Shown here one piece after another: positions 1 to 6,355 of a stretch of DNA of 19,923 nt (positions within the stretch are counted from its first letter, which is position 1; every line of letters starts with the position of its first letter). The stretch covers positions 1 through 19,923 of the forward strand of contig JAWXCJ010000233.1 of NCBI GenBank assembly GCA_034408875.1, written 5' to 3'. Source of the stretch: JANNHK01 sp034408875 (GTDB lineage: Bacteria; Actinomycetota; Acidimicrobiia; IMCC26256; PALSA-610). Both the position numbers and the translations under genes were made by a program. The notes beneath the pieces are model-generated. The model was not told the DNA's origin, searched no databases, and was given only the letters and a program-made list of their open reading frames with translations.

Positions 1-2
1 AC

Positions 3-1169
3 CTACGCGACGGTCGCGACGCCGCGCCGGGCGAGCACCGGGCCGAGCAGGTCGACGAAGTTCTCCCAGTAGAACCGGGAACGCGCGTCGGCGTCGATCG
101 CGGCGGCGTCCATGCTGCGCTCGAAGCGACCGAGCGGGTTGCGCCCGCCCTCGACGTGCGGAAAGTCGGACGAGAACAGGCAGACCTCGGGACCGGCGTT
201 GGCGATCGTCCACCCGGTGTCTTCGTGCGGGTAGGGCGTCGCCCGCACCTGGCGTTGGACGTACTCGCTCGGCTTCATCTCCATCTGCCGGAGCCGGTCC
301 TCGTTCTTCCGGAACGCCTCGTGCGCGGAGTCGAGCATCCGCATCCAACCCGGTACCCACGACGCGCCGAGCTCGATGACACCGATGCGGAGCTCGGGAT
401 GCGCTTGGAGCACGCCGTCGATGATCAACGCGTTCAAGGTCTGCATGACGGGCAGCGGGATCGACATGTAGTCGACCGACTTGAAGTTCGTGTCGCCACC
501 GTGAAAATCGGGGACGGGCGCACGACCGTTCTCGAAGAACGCGGGTGACATCACGTTGGCACCCGCACCCGCGACGTGCAGCACGACGGGCACGCCGGCC
601 TCCGCGCACATCGCCCACACCGGGTCGAGACCGAGGTGGCTCGGCGAGTGGGTCGGCGTCGGGTACTGCCCGATCCATATCGCCGCGGCGCCGCCGTCGA
701 TCGCTTCACGCGTGAGTGCGGCCGCGGCGTCCATGTCGCCGACGGGGAGCACGACGACGGGAAGCAGTCGCGGGTCGACCGAGCACCAGTCGAGGACCGC
801 GCGCCGCTGCGCACGCGCGAGCGCAATGGCAAGCTCGACGTCGCCGTCGCGATCGAACCGCAACACGTGCGGACTGGTGAACGTGTCGAACACGAGCTGG
901 CTCGCGAACCCGAGGAGGTCGAGGGCCAAGGGTCGGTCGGCGTTGAGGAACGAACCGGTCGCCGCCATGTTCTTGCGGAGCATGAGCTGCGACTCGTCGT
1001 CGGCGCGGTAGGCGGCGTCGACGTGTAACTGGCGCGCCCGGTCGAGCTGGCGGTCGGGTTCGTCGTCACCCAGCGACCACACGTAGGGAAACCGTTCCCG
1101 GGTCGCCGCATCGAGGTACGGGTGGAGCCAGTCCGGCTCCTCCATGATGTGGGAGTCGGCATCATGCAT
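3..1169 (-). CDS. Amidohydrolase family protein (TIM-barrel metal-dependent hydrolase)
   Basis: The 388-residue product looks like an amidohydrolase of the Amidohydro_2 (ACMSD-like) group, cytoplasmic enzymes that hydrolyse or decarboxylate small substrates at a metal centre. It opens with MHDADSHIMEEPDW, resembling the D-x-D-S-H N-terminus of the family. A central VVLHVAG segment supplies a candidate metal-binding His, and a C-terminal SSDFPHVEGG segment matches the conserved S-D-x-P-H motif with its catalytic Asp. Length is normal for the family. The ATG at 1169 is chosen because it places the DADSH motif at the N-terminus; the frame stays open to 1433, but that extension is Arg/Ser-rich and lies antisense to the next gene. 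It is the last of three co-directional genes, 40 nt after the preceding stop, so probably co-transcribed. The substrate cannot be told from sequence, and I see no clear Shine-Dalgarno. Confidence 0.85.
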   Translation of the reverse strand: MHDADSHIMEEPDWLHPYLDAATRERFPYVWSLGDDEPDRQLDRARQLHVDAAYRADDESQLMLRKNMAATGSFLNADRPLALDLLGFASQLVFDTFTSPHVLRFDRDGDVELAIALARAQRRAVLDWCSVDPRLLPVVVLPVGDMDAAAALTREAIDGGAAAIWIGQYPTPTHSPSHLGLDPVWAMCAEAGVPVVLHVAGAGANVMSPAFFENGRAPVPDFHGGDTNFKSVDYMSIPLPVMQTLNALIIDGVLQAHPELRIGVIELGASWVPGWMRMLDSAHEAFRKNEDRLRQMEMKPSEYVQRQVRATPYPHEDTGWTIANAGPEVCLFSSDFPHVEGGRNPLGRFERSMDAAAIDADARSRFYWENFVDLLGPVLARRGVATVA

Positions 1170-1209
1170 GGGGCGCGGGGCGTACGGCACGCCCCGACGA
1201 TACGACGGG

Positions 1210-1911
1210 TTACGGCTCGACGACCACTTCCACGTCGGCCACCACGGGCCGGTGGTCGCTGATGAGTGGCTGCGGCACCGACGTGCGCACGATCTCGAGG
1301 TCGCCTTCGACCGCGATCCAGTCGATGCGGGTGCGCGGGTTGGTCGCCGGAAACGTCGGGCCCGTCTCCGCCGGTCGGTAGCCGCGGCGGGACAACTCGG
1401 GTTCCACGACGTCGGCACCGAGGTTGAAGTCACCCGCGATGATGCGGGGCTGTGGCCGCGTCGCGAGCGCGTCGAGCGCGGCGGTGAGCTGCGCGGGTGC
1501 CCCGCCGCGGTGTTGCAGGTGGGTGCACGCGACCGAGAGCACGGCGCCGGGCAGGTTGACCGTGGCCAGGAGCACGACCCGCTCTTCGTCGTCCGGGCCG
1601 CCCGGCAACGGGACGATCTCGACCTCGGTCAGCGGGCCGCGCGCGCAGATCGCGTTGCACTGCCAGCCGCCGACGGGCGTGCGTTTGGCGCGCGCGGTCG
1701 CCACCTGTTGACCGAGGCGGCGGCCGATCAGCGCAGGCTGGTCGACGAACCACGAGCGGATCACGCGCTGGTCTACCTCTTGCAGCGCGAGGATGTCGGC
1801 GTCGAGCGTCCGGCAGGTCGCGACCAGATGGCGATTCAACCCGATGCCGAACGGTCCCGCGCCGTGACGCGCGTTGAACGTCGCGACTTTGACGATCTGG
1901 TTAGACGCCAA
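1210..1911 (-). CDS. Endonuclease/exonuclease/phosphatase (EEP) superfamily protein
   Basis: This 233-residue protein carries the EEP motifs in order: TFN at 11-13, LQEVD at 43-47 (metal-binding Glu45), THLQ at 130-133, GDFN at 160-163, RIDWI at 195-199 and SDHRPV at 218-223 (catalytic Asp-His pair). Such enzymes cleave phosphodiester bonds in nucleic acids, inositol phosphates or sphingolipids. With no signal peptide, a cytoplasmic nuclease or phosphatase is most likely. The start is TTG at 1911, overlapping the end of the speDE gene by 11 nt. No other start codon lies before the first beta strand (KVATFN), so overlap and probable translational coupling follow from the sequence. A link to polyamines is not evident, and the exact substrate is unknown. 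Confidence 0.85.
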   Translation of the reverse strand: MASNQIVKVATFNARHGAGPFGIGLNRHLVATCRTLDADILALQEVDQRVIRSWFVDQPALIGRRLGQQVATARAKRTPVGGWQCNAICARGPLTEVEIVPLPGGPDDEERVVLLATVNLPGAVLSVACTHLQHRGGAPAQLTAALDALATRPQPRIIAGDFNLGADVVEPELSRRGYRPAETGPTFPATNPRTRIDWIAVEGDLEIVRTSVPQPLISDHRPVVADVEVVVEP

Positions 1912-3070
1912 GTAACTGCCGGCGGACGACGGGCGGAACGAAGTGCCACTCGTGCGCGTCGACGTGGTAGAGCCGCGACGTCACATCGGGGCGCCGGCGC
2001 ACGACACGCGGGTCGAGCGATTTCGACGCGATGCCGAACGTCCAGAACGCGCCGGGATACGTCGCGATGGCGCCCCACAACAGGTCGGCGTGCGCGAACC
2101 GGTTCGCCAGCGCGGTGAAGCAGTTGCGAACCGTGTCCGGATGGAAGTGGATCGACTCGGTTTGCGCCACGAGGAACCCGTCTTCGCGCAAGGCGGCCTC
2201 GCACATGGCGTAGAAGTCGTCTTCGAAGAGCCGGGCGGCGGGCCCGATCGGGTCGGTGAGGTCGACGAGGATCGCGTCGAGCCGGCCGGACAGCTCGGCG
2301 ATGGATTCGAACGCGTCGCCGGTGCGCACTTCGACACGAGGGTCGTTGAGCGCGGTGCGGGCGACCTCGTAGTGCTTGCGAGAAACGTTGACGACTTCTT
2401 CATCGAGTTCGAGCAGGTACACCCGCTCGATGCCGGGGTGCTTCAACACCTCGGCGACCAGGTGCACGTCGCCGCCTCCGACCACCGCGACGTCGCGCGG
2501 GTTCGGGTGGGCATGCAGCGCGGGATGCGCGAGCATCTCGTGGTACACGTACGTGTCGAGGTCGGTCATTTGCACGATGCCGTCGAGCGCCATCACGCGA
2601 CCGAGGCGCGGCGACTCGAACAGCATCAAGTCCTGGTACTGCGTGCGCCGCTCCTCCAACACCTGCACGACGTCGTACGACGCATGCGACGCGGAGAACG
2701 GCTCCGCTTCCTCGAAACGATCGATCGGGCCGCCGCGTTCGAGGAACCGGCATGCGACGCGCTCGGCCTCGAACGCGTTACGGAGCGAGTCGATGACCGC
2801 GTCGAGATCGGCGGTGTCGCCGCAGGTGAAGAAGTCGGCGGCCATGTACTCGTGTTCGGGCCACGTGTGGATCGCGAGATGGCTCTCGGCGATGACGGCC
2901 ACGCCCGAGACGCCGTGCGGCGAGAACTGGTGCACGAACACCTCGATGAGGGTGACGTTCCCGGCTACGGCGGCGGCGCGCAGCGCGTGTTCCGCGACTT
3001 CGACCGAGTCGAGATGCTGCGCACCCCAAAACTCGCAGATCGCATGACGTCCTACCGGCGTCTGCTCCAC
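1901..3070 (-). CDS. speDE: Fused S-adenosylmethionine decarboxylase / spermidine synthase-type aminopropyltransferase (SpeD-SpeE)
   Basis: One 389-residue chain combines two successive enzymes of spermidine synthesis. Residues 1-115 form a prokaryotic class 1B AdoMet decarboxylase. The self-cleavage site is Glu62-Ser63 in AESHLAIHTWPE, with His68 and Cys83 (FFTCGD), which match the numbering of the Thermotoga enzyme. Self-cleavage would create the pyruvoyl cofactor and split the chain. Residues 130-389 form an aminopropyltransferase: LDGIVQ 162-167, YHEML 176-180, the AdoMet-binding loop GGGD 198-201, VDLTDPIGPA 269-278 with catalytic Asp270, and TYPGAFWTF 337-345. The usual GGGDGG reads GGGDVH, and the usual D-E before the YHEM motif reads D-T, so the amine substrate may differ from putrescine. 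The GTG at 3070 is chosen for AGGAGG five bases upstream and for the Ser63 numbering; an upstream TTG at 3127 would add 19 unlikely residues. Heads a three-gene operon. Confidence 0.9.
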   Translation of the reverse strand: MEQTPVGRHAICEFWGAQHLDSVEVAEHALRAAAVAGNVTLIEVFVHQFSPHGVSGVAVIAESHLAIHTWPEHEYMAADFFTCGDTADLDAVIDSLRNAFEAERVACRFLERGGPIDRFEEAEPFSASHASYDVVQVLEERRTQYQDLMLFESPRLGRVMALDGIVQMTDLDTYVYHEMLAHPALHAHPNPRDVAVVGGGDVHLVAEVLKHPGIERVYLLELDEEVVNVSRKHYEVARTALNDPRVEVRTGDAFESIAELSGRLDAILVDLTDPIGPAARLFEDDFYAMCEAALREDGFLVAQTESIHFHPDTVRNCFTALANRFAHADLLWGAIATYPGAFWTFGIASKSLDPRVVRRRPDVTSRLYHVDAHEWHFVPPVVRRQLLGV

Positions 3071-3075
3071 CTTCA

Positions 3076-3081
3076 CCTCCT
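3076..3081 (-). promoter_or_regulatory. Ribosome binding site deciding the speDE start
   Basis: AGGAGG on the minus strand lies 5 nt before the GTG at 3070. It is the strongest Shine-Dalgarno match in this leader and separates this start from the upstream in-frame TTG at 3127. Confidence 0.75.
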
Positions 3082-3138
3082 CGACCGGGCGCAAGGCGCA
3101 ACACGCTACTTGTCGGGAGCCCCCCAATCGGGACCGAC

Positions 3139-3144
3139 TACAAT
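3139..3144 (+). promoter_or_regulatory. Probable -10 box of the tRNA-His promoter
   Basis: TACAAT, one mismatch from TATAAT, ends 11 nt before the G-1 residue of the tRNA, so transcription would start about 5 nt before the mature 5' end. No convincing -35 box is visible at 16-18 nt. The region between the tRNA and speDE is divergent and only 85 nt long. Confidence 0.6.
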
Positions 3145-3155
3145 CGTTTGCTCCT

Positions 3156-3230
3156 GGTGGCTGTAGCTCAGTTGGTTAGAGCGCCTGGTTGTGGTCCCGG
3201 AGGTCGCGGGTTCGAATCCCGTCAGTCACC
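3156..3230 (+). tRNA. tRNA-His (GTG anticodon)
   Basis: The cloverleaf folds with acceptor strands GTGGCTG/CAGTCAC (one G-U at 4:69), a GCTC/GAGC D stem, anticodon loop TTGTGGT with GTG at 3191-3193, a 5-nt variable loop and T arm GCGGG-TTCGAAT-CCCGT. The extra G at 3156 opposite C73 at 3230 is the hallmark of tRNA-His. CCA is not encoded. The anticodon stem CCTGG/CCCGG contains a T-C opposition at 3186/3198, which is unusual. Confidence 0.92.
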
Positions 3231-3234
3231 CTCC

Positions 3235-3262
3235 GACGGCGCGGGCTCAGGCCCGCGCCGTC
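3235..3262. terminator. Perfect hairpin between tRNA-His and the convergent epimerase gene
   Basis: A 12-bp perfect inverted repeat (3235-3246 with 3251-3262, all but 3 pairs G-C) has a 4-nt loop, TCAG. It starts 4 nt after the tRNA and includes the last codons of the epimerase gene; the loop holds its TGA stop (minus strand). There is no T-run. It is well placed to stop transcription from both sides, but intrinsic termination without a U-tract is uncertain. Confidence 0.7.
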
Positions 3263-4149
3263 ACCGCGTCCAACGCACTTTCGAGCGTCGAGTGGCGGAA
3301 CGAAAACCCGGTCGCCTCGAGCCGGGTAGGCATCACCCGCTGGCTGGAGAGCAGGAGCGACTCGACCAGTTCGGCGCCGTAGCGGGCCTTGAGCGGGAAC
3401 AGCGGCGTTGGCAACACGGTGGGGCGATGGAGCGCCCGGCCGAGCGTGTGGACGAAGTCGGCGTTCGTGACCGGCGTCGGTGCAGTGAGGTTGACGGGGC
3501 CAGAAAGTGACACCGTGTCGATCGTGTGGCGGATCGCGGCGACTTCGTCGGCGAGCGCGATCCACGACATCCACTGCTTGCCCGAACCGATACGCCCGCC
3601 GAGCCCGAGGCGGAACGGCAACAGCATGCGTGCCAGTGCACCGCCGTCCGCGGCGAGCACGATCCCCGTACGGATGATCACCGTCCGCACACCCGCGTCG
3701 ACGGCGGTCTGCGTTTCGGCCTCCCACGCGGTGCAGACGCCGGAGAGGAAGTCGTCGCCCGGCTCACTTTCCTCGGTGAGCACTTCGTCGCCCCGGTTGC
3801 CGTACACGCCGATGGCCGATCCGGAGACGAACACGCCCGGTTTGAGTTCGCGACTCGCGATCGCGCCGGCGAGCGTGGCCGTGCCCCGCACGCGACTGTC
3901 GAGAATGCGGCGCTTCTGTTCGTCACTCCATTTCTTCTCGCCGATACCCTCCCCCGCGAGGTGGACGACCGCGTCGAGGCCTTCGAGCGACGGCGCGTCG
4001 ATGCGGCCCGACTCGGGATCCCAACCGATCTGGTCCTCGTGGGTGACCGCACCCCGCCGCAGCCGGATCACACGGTGGCCGTCGGCCCGCAACGATTCGG
4101 CAAGCGCAGAGCCGATCAGACCGCCCGCCCCGCTCATCGCGACATCCAT
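3247..4149 (-). CDS. TIGR01777-type NAD(P)-dependent epimerase (SDR39U1/YfcH-like)
   Basis: This 300-residue protein is an extended short-chain dehydrogenase of the TIGR01777/YfcH group. It opens with MDVAMSGAGGLIGSALAESL, the Rossmann NAD(P)-binding glycine motif at 7-13. The subgroup's characteristic VHLAGEGIGEKKW segment follows, then RGTATLAGAI and VSGSAIGVYGNRGDEVLTEE, where GVYGNRG replaces the usual YxxxK region. The C-terminal domain ends with motifs around RLEATGF, typical of DUF1731. The family's natural substrate is unknown. The ATG at 4149 is preferred over a GTG at 4158 because TAGTGT lies exactly 7 nt before it, as for leaderless genes. The gene sits between two tRNA genes, ends inside a hairpin convergent with tRNA-His, and diverges from tRNA-Lys. 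Confidence 0.88.
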   Translation of the reverse strand: MDVAMSGAGGLIGSALAESLRADGHRVIRLRRGAVTHEDQIGWDPESGRIDAPSLEGLDAVVHLAGEGIGEKKWSDEQKRRILDSRVRGTATLAGAIASRELKPGVFVSGSAIGVYGNRGDEVLTEESEPGDDFLSGVCTAWEAETQTAVDAGVRTVIIRTGIVLAADGGALARMLLPFRLGLGGRIGSGKQWMSWIALADEVAAIRHTIDTVSLSGPVNLTAPTPVTNADFVHTLGRALHRPTVLPTPLFPLKARYGAELVESLLLSSQRVMPTRLEATGFSFRHSTLESALDAVTARA

Positions 4150-4156
4150 GCGCCCC

Positions 4157-4162
4157 ACACTA
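4157..4162 (-). promoter_or_regulatory. Putative leaderless -10 box for the epimerase gene
   Basis: TAGTGT (minus strand) fits the actinobacterial TAnnnT -10 consensus and is separated from the ATG at 4149 by exactly 7 nt, so transcription would start at or next to the A of the start codon. It overlaps by two bases the opposing TAAGCT box of tRNA-Lys. Confidence 0.5.
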
Positions 4163-4166
4163 AGCT
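4161..4166 (+). promoter_or_regulatory. Putative -10 box of the tRNA-Lys promoter
   Basis: TAAGCT fits TAnnnT and ends 17 nt before the tRNA, giving a short 5' leader. The upstream part of this promoter would lie inside the start of the divergent epimerase gene, because only 34 nt separate the two genes. Confidence 0.4.
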
Positions 4167-4183
4167 CGCCCCTTCGCCAGCGC

Positions 4184-4260
4184 GCGCCCCTAGCTCAATT
4201 GGTTAGAGCATCAGACTCTTAATCTGCAGGTTCCGGGTTCGAGTCCCGGGGGGCGTACCA
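4184..4260 (+). tRNA. tRNA-Lys (CTT anticodon)
   Basis: Acceptor strands GCGCCCC/GGGGCGT (G1-T72 wobble), D stem GCTC/GAGC, anticodon loop CTCTTAA with CTT at 4218-4220, T arm CCGGG-TTCGAGT-CCCGG, discriminator A at 4257 and an encoded CCA at 4258-4260. The anticodon stem TCAGA/TCTGC has an unpaired T27-C43 at its outer end. Confidence 0.95.
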
Positions 4261-4290
4261 CCTTCCCCGCCTTCTTCCCTCGCCTTGGGC

Positions 4291-4339
4291 ATTCGTGTGC
4301 CCTTCACTCGGCTGTAGGGGGATCCGATGGCACACGAAT
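4291..4339. repeat. Inverted repeat downstream of tRNA-Lys
   Basis: An 11-bp perfect inverted repeat, ATTCGTGTGCC (4291-4301) and GGCACACGAAT (4329-4339), is separated by 27 nt. The left arm can instead form a short local hairpin, GGGCA/TGCCC (4287-4302). Either could act as a tRNA-Lys terminator; no T-run follows. Confidence 0.45.
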
Positions 4340-4369
4340 TGCCGCTCGGCACGATCTCGCGGTTGAGTT

Positions 4370-4504
4370 CACGCTCGTGCGGGGGTGTTCCGGGGACTCG
4401 ATGCGGTCGCTCGGGCAGTGCTGCACCTCATCGAGGAAACCGCGCACCACGCCGGCCATGCCGACGGCACGCGCGAGCTTCTCGACGGCACTACGTTCGG
4501 ATAG
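4370..4504 (+). pseudogene. C-terminal relic of a DinB/DUF664-family gene
   Basis: This 336-nt gap between tRNA-Lys and the importer operon has no intact gene. In frame with the TAG at 4502, about 35 codons read VLHLIEETAHHAGHAD followed by GTRELLDG. This matches the conserved C-terminal block of DinB/DUF664 proteins, a four-helix metal-binding family related to mycothiol-dependent maleylpyruvate isomerase, including the H-x3-H-x2-H-like metal ligands. Upstream, the same frame meets a TGA near 4365 and no start or N-terminal helices can be recognised. The gene is therefore truncated and broken. Short open frames in this stretch (for example 4327-4578) do not look coding. Confidence 0.6.
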
Positions 4505-4596
4505 CGTCCGGCAACTGGCTCCCCGCCCCATCCGTCGGTCTTGTGAGCCTTGCATACCGCCCGGTGAAGAGGCCGTGATCACCGCAGTGCGGCTCA

Positions 4597-5451
4597 TCAC
4601 GAAGGAGGCGTGACCCGCCCTTCGCGACGACCGAAGGCTGTGCCCGCGAGCAACAACCCGACGCTGACGATCAACACCATCGACGCAAGCACGTTGATCT
4701 GCGGCGAGATGCCGCGTTCGATCGCGCCGGCGAGGAACAGCGGGAACGTCTCGACGCTGCCCCGCACGAACAGCGTGATGATGTAGTCGTCGATCGACAA
4801 CGAGAACGACAGGAGCGCAGCGGCCAGAACTCCCGGCGTGATGAGCGGCAACGTCACCCGGAAAAAGACCCGCCTCGGCCGAGCACCGAGGTCCATGGCC
4901 GCGTCCTCGAGCGACCAGTCGAAGCCGCGCACGCGCGCCTTGACGGTAAGCGCGACGAAGCTGACGCAGAACAGGATGTGCGCGATGAGAATCGTGCGGA
5001 ACCCGCGGTCGACGCTGTTCCCGAACAACGGTGGGTCGACGAAGAGGTTGAGCAGCGACGCGCCCATCACGATCTCGGGCGTCGTGAGCGGCAGGATCAG
5101 CAACAGGTTCACGATCGGCGAGCCCATGAAGCGGTAGCGGCTCAACGCCAGCGCCATCAGCGTGCCGATGATCGTCGCGATCACGGTCGCGATCGCCGCA
5201 ATCTGGAGACTCTTGACGAACGCGTCGGTCAGGTCAGCCTGTGCGAATGGATCGGCCCAGTTGTCGAGCGTGAACTCCTGCCATACCAGGTTGAACTTCC
5301 CGCGCGGCTTGTTGAAGCTGTACAGCACCGTGACCAAGATCGGCGCGAACAGATAGACGAACCCACCGATCGCGACCAGGTTGAGCGTCCACGAGCCGAG
5401 CCGGCGCAACCAGCGCGGTGCGGCGCGCCGTTGAATCACCGCCGCCGTCAT
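4597..5451 (-). CDS. Polyamine-type ABC transporter permease (PotC-like)
   Basis: This 284-residue inner-membrane permease would form half of the channel of the importer encoded here. About six hydrophobic segments are visible: one near the N-terminus (LVAIGGFVYLFAPILVTVLY), an inner core of four (from ATVIATIIGTLMALAL through VLAAALLSFSLSI) and one at the C-terminus. The EAA loop that docks on the ATPase appears as LEDAAMDLGARPRRVFFRVTL. PotC hallmarks include LPLTTPEIVMGASL and SIDDYIITLFV. The ATG at 5451 overlaps the stop of the preceding permease in an ATGA, indicating translational coupling. It is the last gene of the operon. Length is normal. Substrate assignment to polyamines comes from the family and the neighbouring binding protein. 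Confidence 0.9.
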   Translation of the reverse strand: MTAAVIQRRAAPRWLRRLGSWTLNLVAIGGFVYLFAPILVTVLYSFNKPRGKFNLVWQEFTLDNWADPFAQADLTDAFVKSLQIAAIATVIATIIGTLMALALSRYRFMGSPIVNLLLILPLTTPEIVMGASLLNLFVDPPLFGNSVDRGFRTILIAHILFCVSFVALTVKARVRGFDWSLEDAAMDLGARPRRVFFRVTLPLITPGVLAAALLSFSLSIDDYIITLFVRGSVETFPLFLAGAIERGISPQINVLASMVLIVSVGLLLAGTAFGRREGRVTPPS

Positions 5452-6347
5452 GTGAGGTCCTCGGTGCCGAGCACCTTGGCGTACACGAGCACACCGGCCG
5501 TGATGATGACCATCAGGATGAGGGAGATCGCGGCCGCGCTCGTGTACCGGTTCTGCACGAGGAACTGCTGCTGCACGACGTTGCCGATCATCGTGTTCTT
5601 CGGCCCGCCGAGGAACTCGGCGTTGATGAAGTCGCCCGACGCAGGGATGAACGTGAGCAACGTCCCCGCGAACACCCCGGGCAGCGACATCGGAAGCGTA
5701 ACTTTGCGGAACGATCTCGCCGCCCCCGAGTACAGGTCCTTGGCCGCCTCGACAAGTGCGACGTCGATCTTCTCGAGCGATACGTAGATCGGCAGCACCA
5801 TGAAGGGCAGGAAGTTGTAGGTGAGACCGCCGATCACGGCCCATTCGGTGGCAAGCAGGCGACCGTTGTCGGTAATGCCGATCCCGTCCAATGCACCGTC
5901 GAGCGCAAGCGCGCGGATCAGGTCGAGGAACGGCCCTTCGTCGCCCATGATCGAAACCCACGCGATGGTTCGCACGAGATACGAGGTGAAGAACGGCACC
6001 ACGACCAGGCCGAGAAGCAGGTTGCGGTAGCGGCCGCCGCGAAACGCGATGAAGTACGCCATCGGGTAGCCGATGGCGATGCACAGCACAGTTGCAATGC
6101 CGGCGTACCCGAACGACCGGAGGAAGATGTCGCCGAACTCCGAGAGCACGTCGGAGTAGTTCTTGAACTCCCACGTGAAGCTGAACTTCTGCTCGAAGCG
6201 GCTTTCTTGGGTCGAGAGCGAGACGCGTACGAGCGTGAGCAACGGGACGAGAAAGAACAACGCGAGCCACACGACGCCCGGACTGAGCAGCCCGTAGGGC
6301 ACCCAGCCGCCGCGGCGCTGCGTGCGGTCGTCGGTCTCCTTCGCCAT
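5448..6347 (-). CDS. Polyamine-type ABC transporter permease (PotB-like)
   Basis: This 299-residue permease partners with the PotC-like subunit. It has a cytoplasmic N-terminus followed by a strong first membrane helix (VVWLALFFLVPLLTLVRVSL) and a large periplasmic loop. Four or five further helices follow, including YLVRTIAWVSIMG, characteristic of the PotB/PotH branch. The EAA motif reads VEAAKDLYSGAARSFRKVTL and is followed by the PASGDFINAEFLGG segment typical of this family. It starts 8 nt after the stop of the binding-protein gene. No clear Shine-Dalgarno lies before the ATG at 6347, so reinitiation is likely. The frame extends far upstream antisense to coding sequence and that extension is rejected. 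Confidence 0.9.
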   Translation of the reverse strand: MAKETDDRTQRRGGWVPYGLLSPGVVWLALFFLVPLLTLVRVSLSTQESRFEQKFSFTWEFKNYSDVLSEFGDIFLRSFGYAGIATVLCIAIGYPMAYFIAFRGGRYRNLLLGLVVVPFFTSYLVRTIAWVSIMGDEGPFLDLIRALALDGALDGIGITDNGRLLATEWAVIGGLTYNFLPFMVLPIYVSLEKIDVALVEAAKDLYSGAARSFRKVTLPMSLPGVFAGTLLTFIPASGDFINAEFLGGPKNTMIGNVVQQQFLVQNRYTSAAAISLILMVIITAGVLVYAKVLGTEDLT

Positions 6348-6355
6348 TGTTATGG

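Noticed and set aside
1170..1433. Upstream extension of the amidohydrolase frame
   Set aside because: It lies within the EEP gene, is Arg/Ser-rich, and the family N-terminal motif begins at the ATG at 1169.
3071..3127. Alternative speDE start at the TTG at 3127
   Set aside because: The 19 extra residues do not resemble the family, and the GTG at 3070 has AGGAGG at the right distance and restores the Ser63 numbering.
1943..3166. 407-codon plus-strand frame opposite speDE
   Set aside because: It is antisense to a gene with full catalytic motifs, has a biased Val/Arg/Glu composition, and no domain is recognisable.
4575..4582. GTGATCAC palindrome near the permease 3' end
   Set aside because: A single 8-bp palindrome with GATC at its centre, with no partner site or promoter nearby; easily chance.
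4327..4613. Two short plus-strand frames (83 and 78 codons) in the gap after tRNA-Lys
   Set aside because: Neither is in the frame of the DinB-like block. Their composition is Arg/Ser/Pro-rich with no ribosome site, and the second runs into the end of the permease gene.
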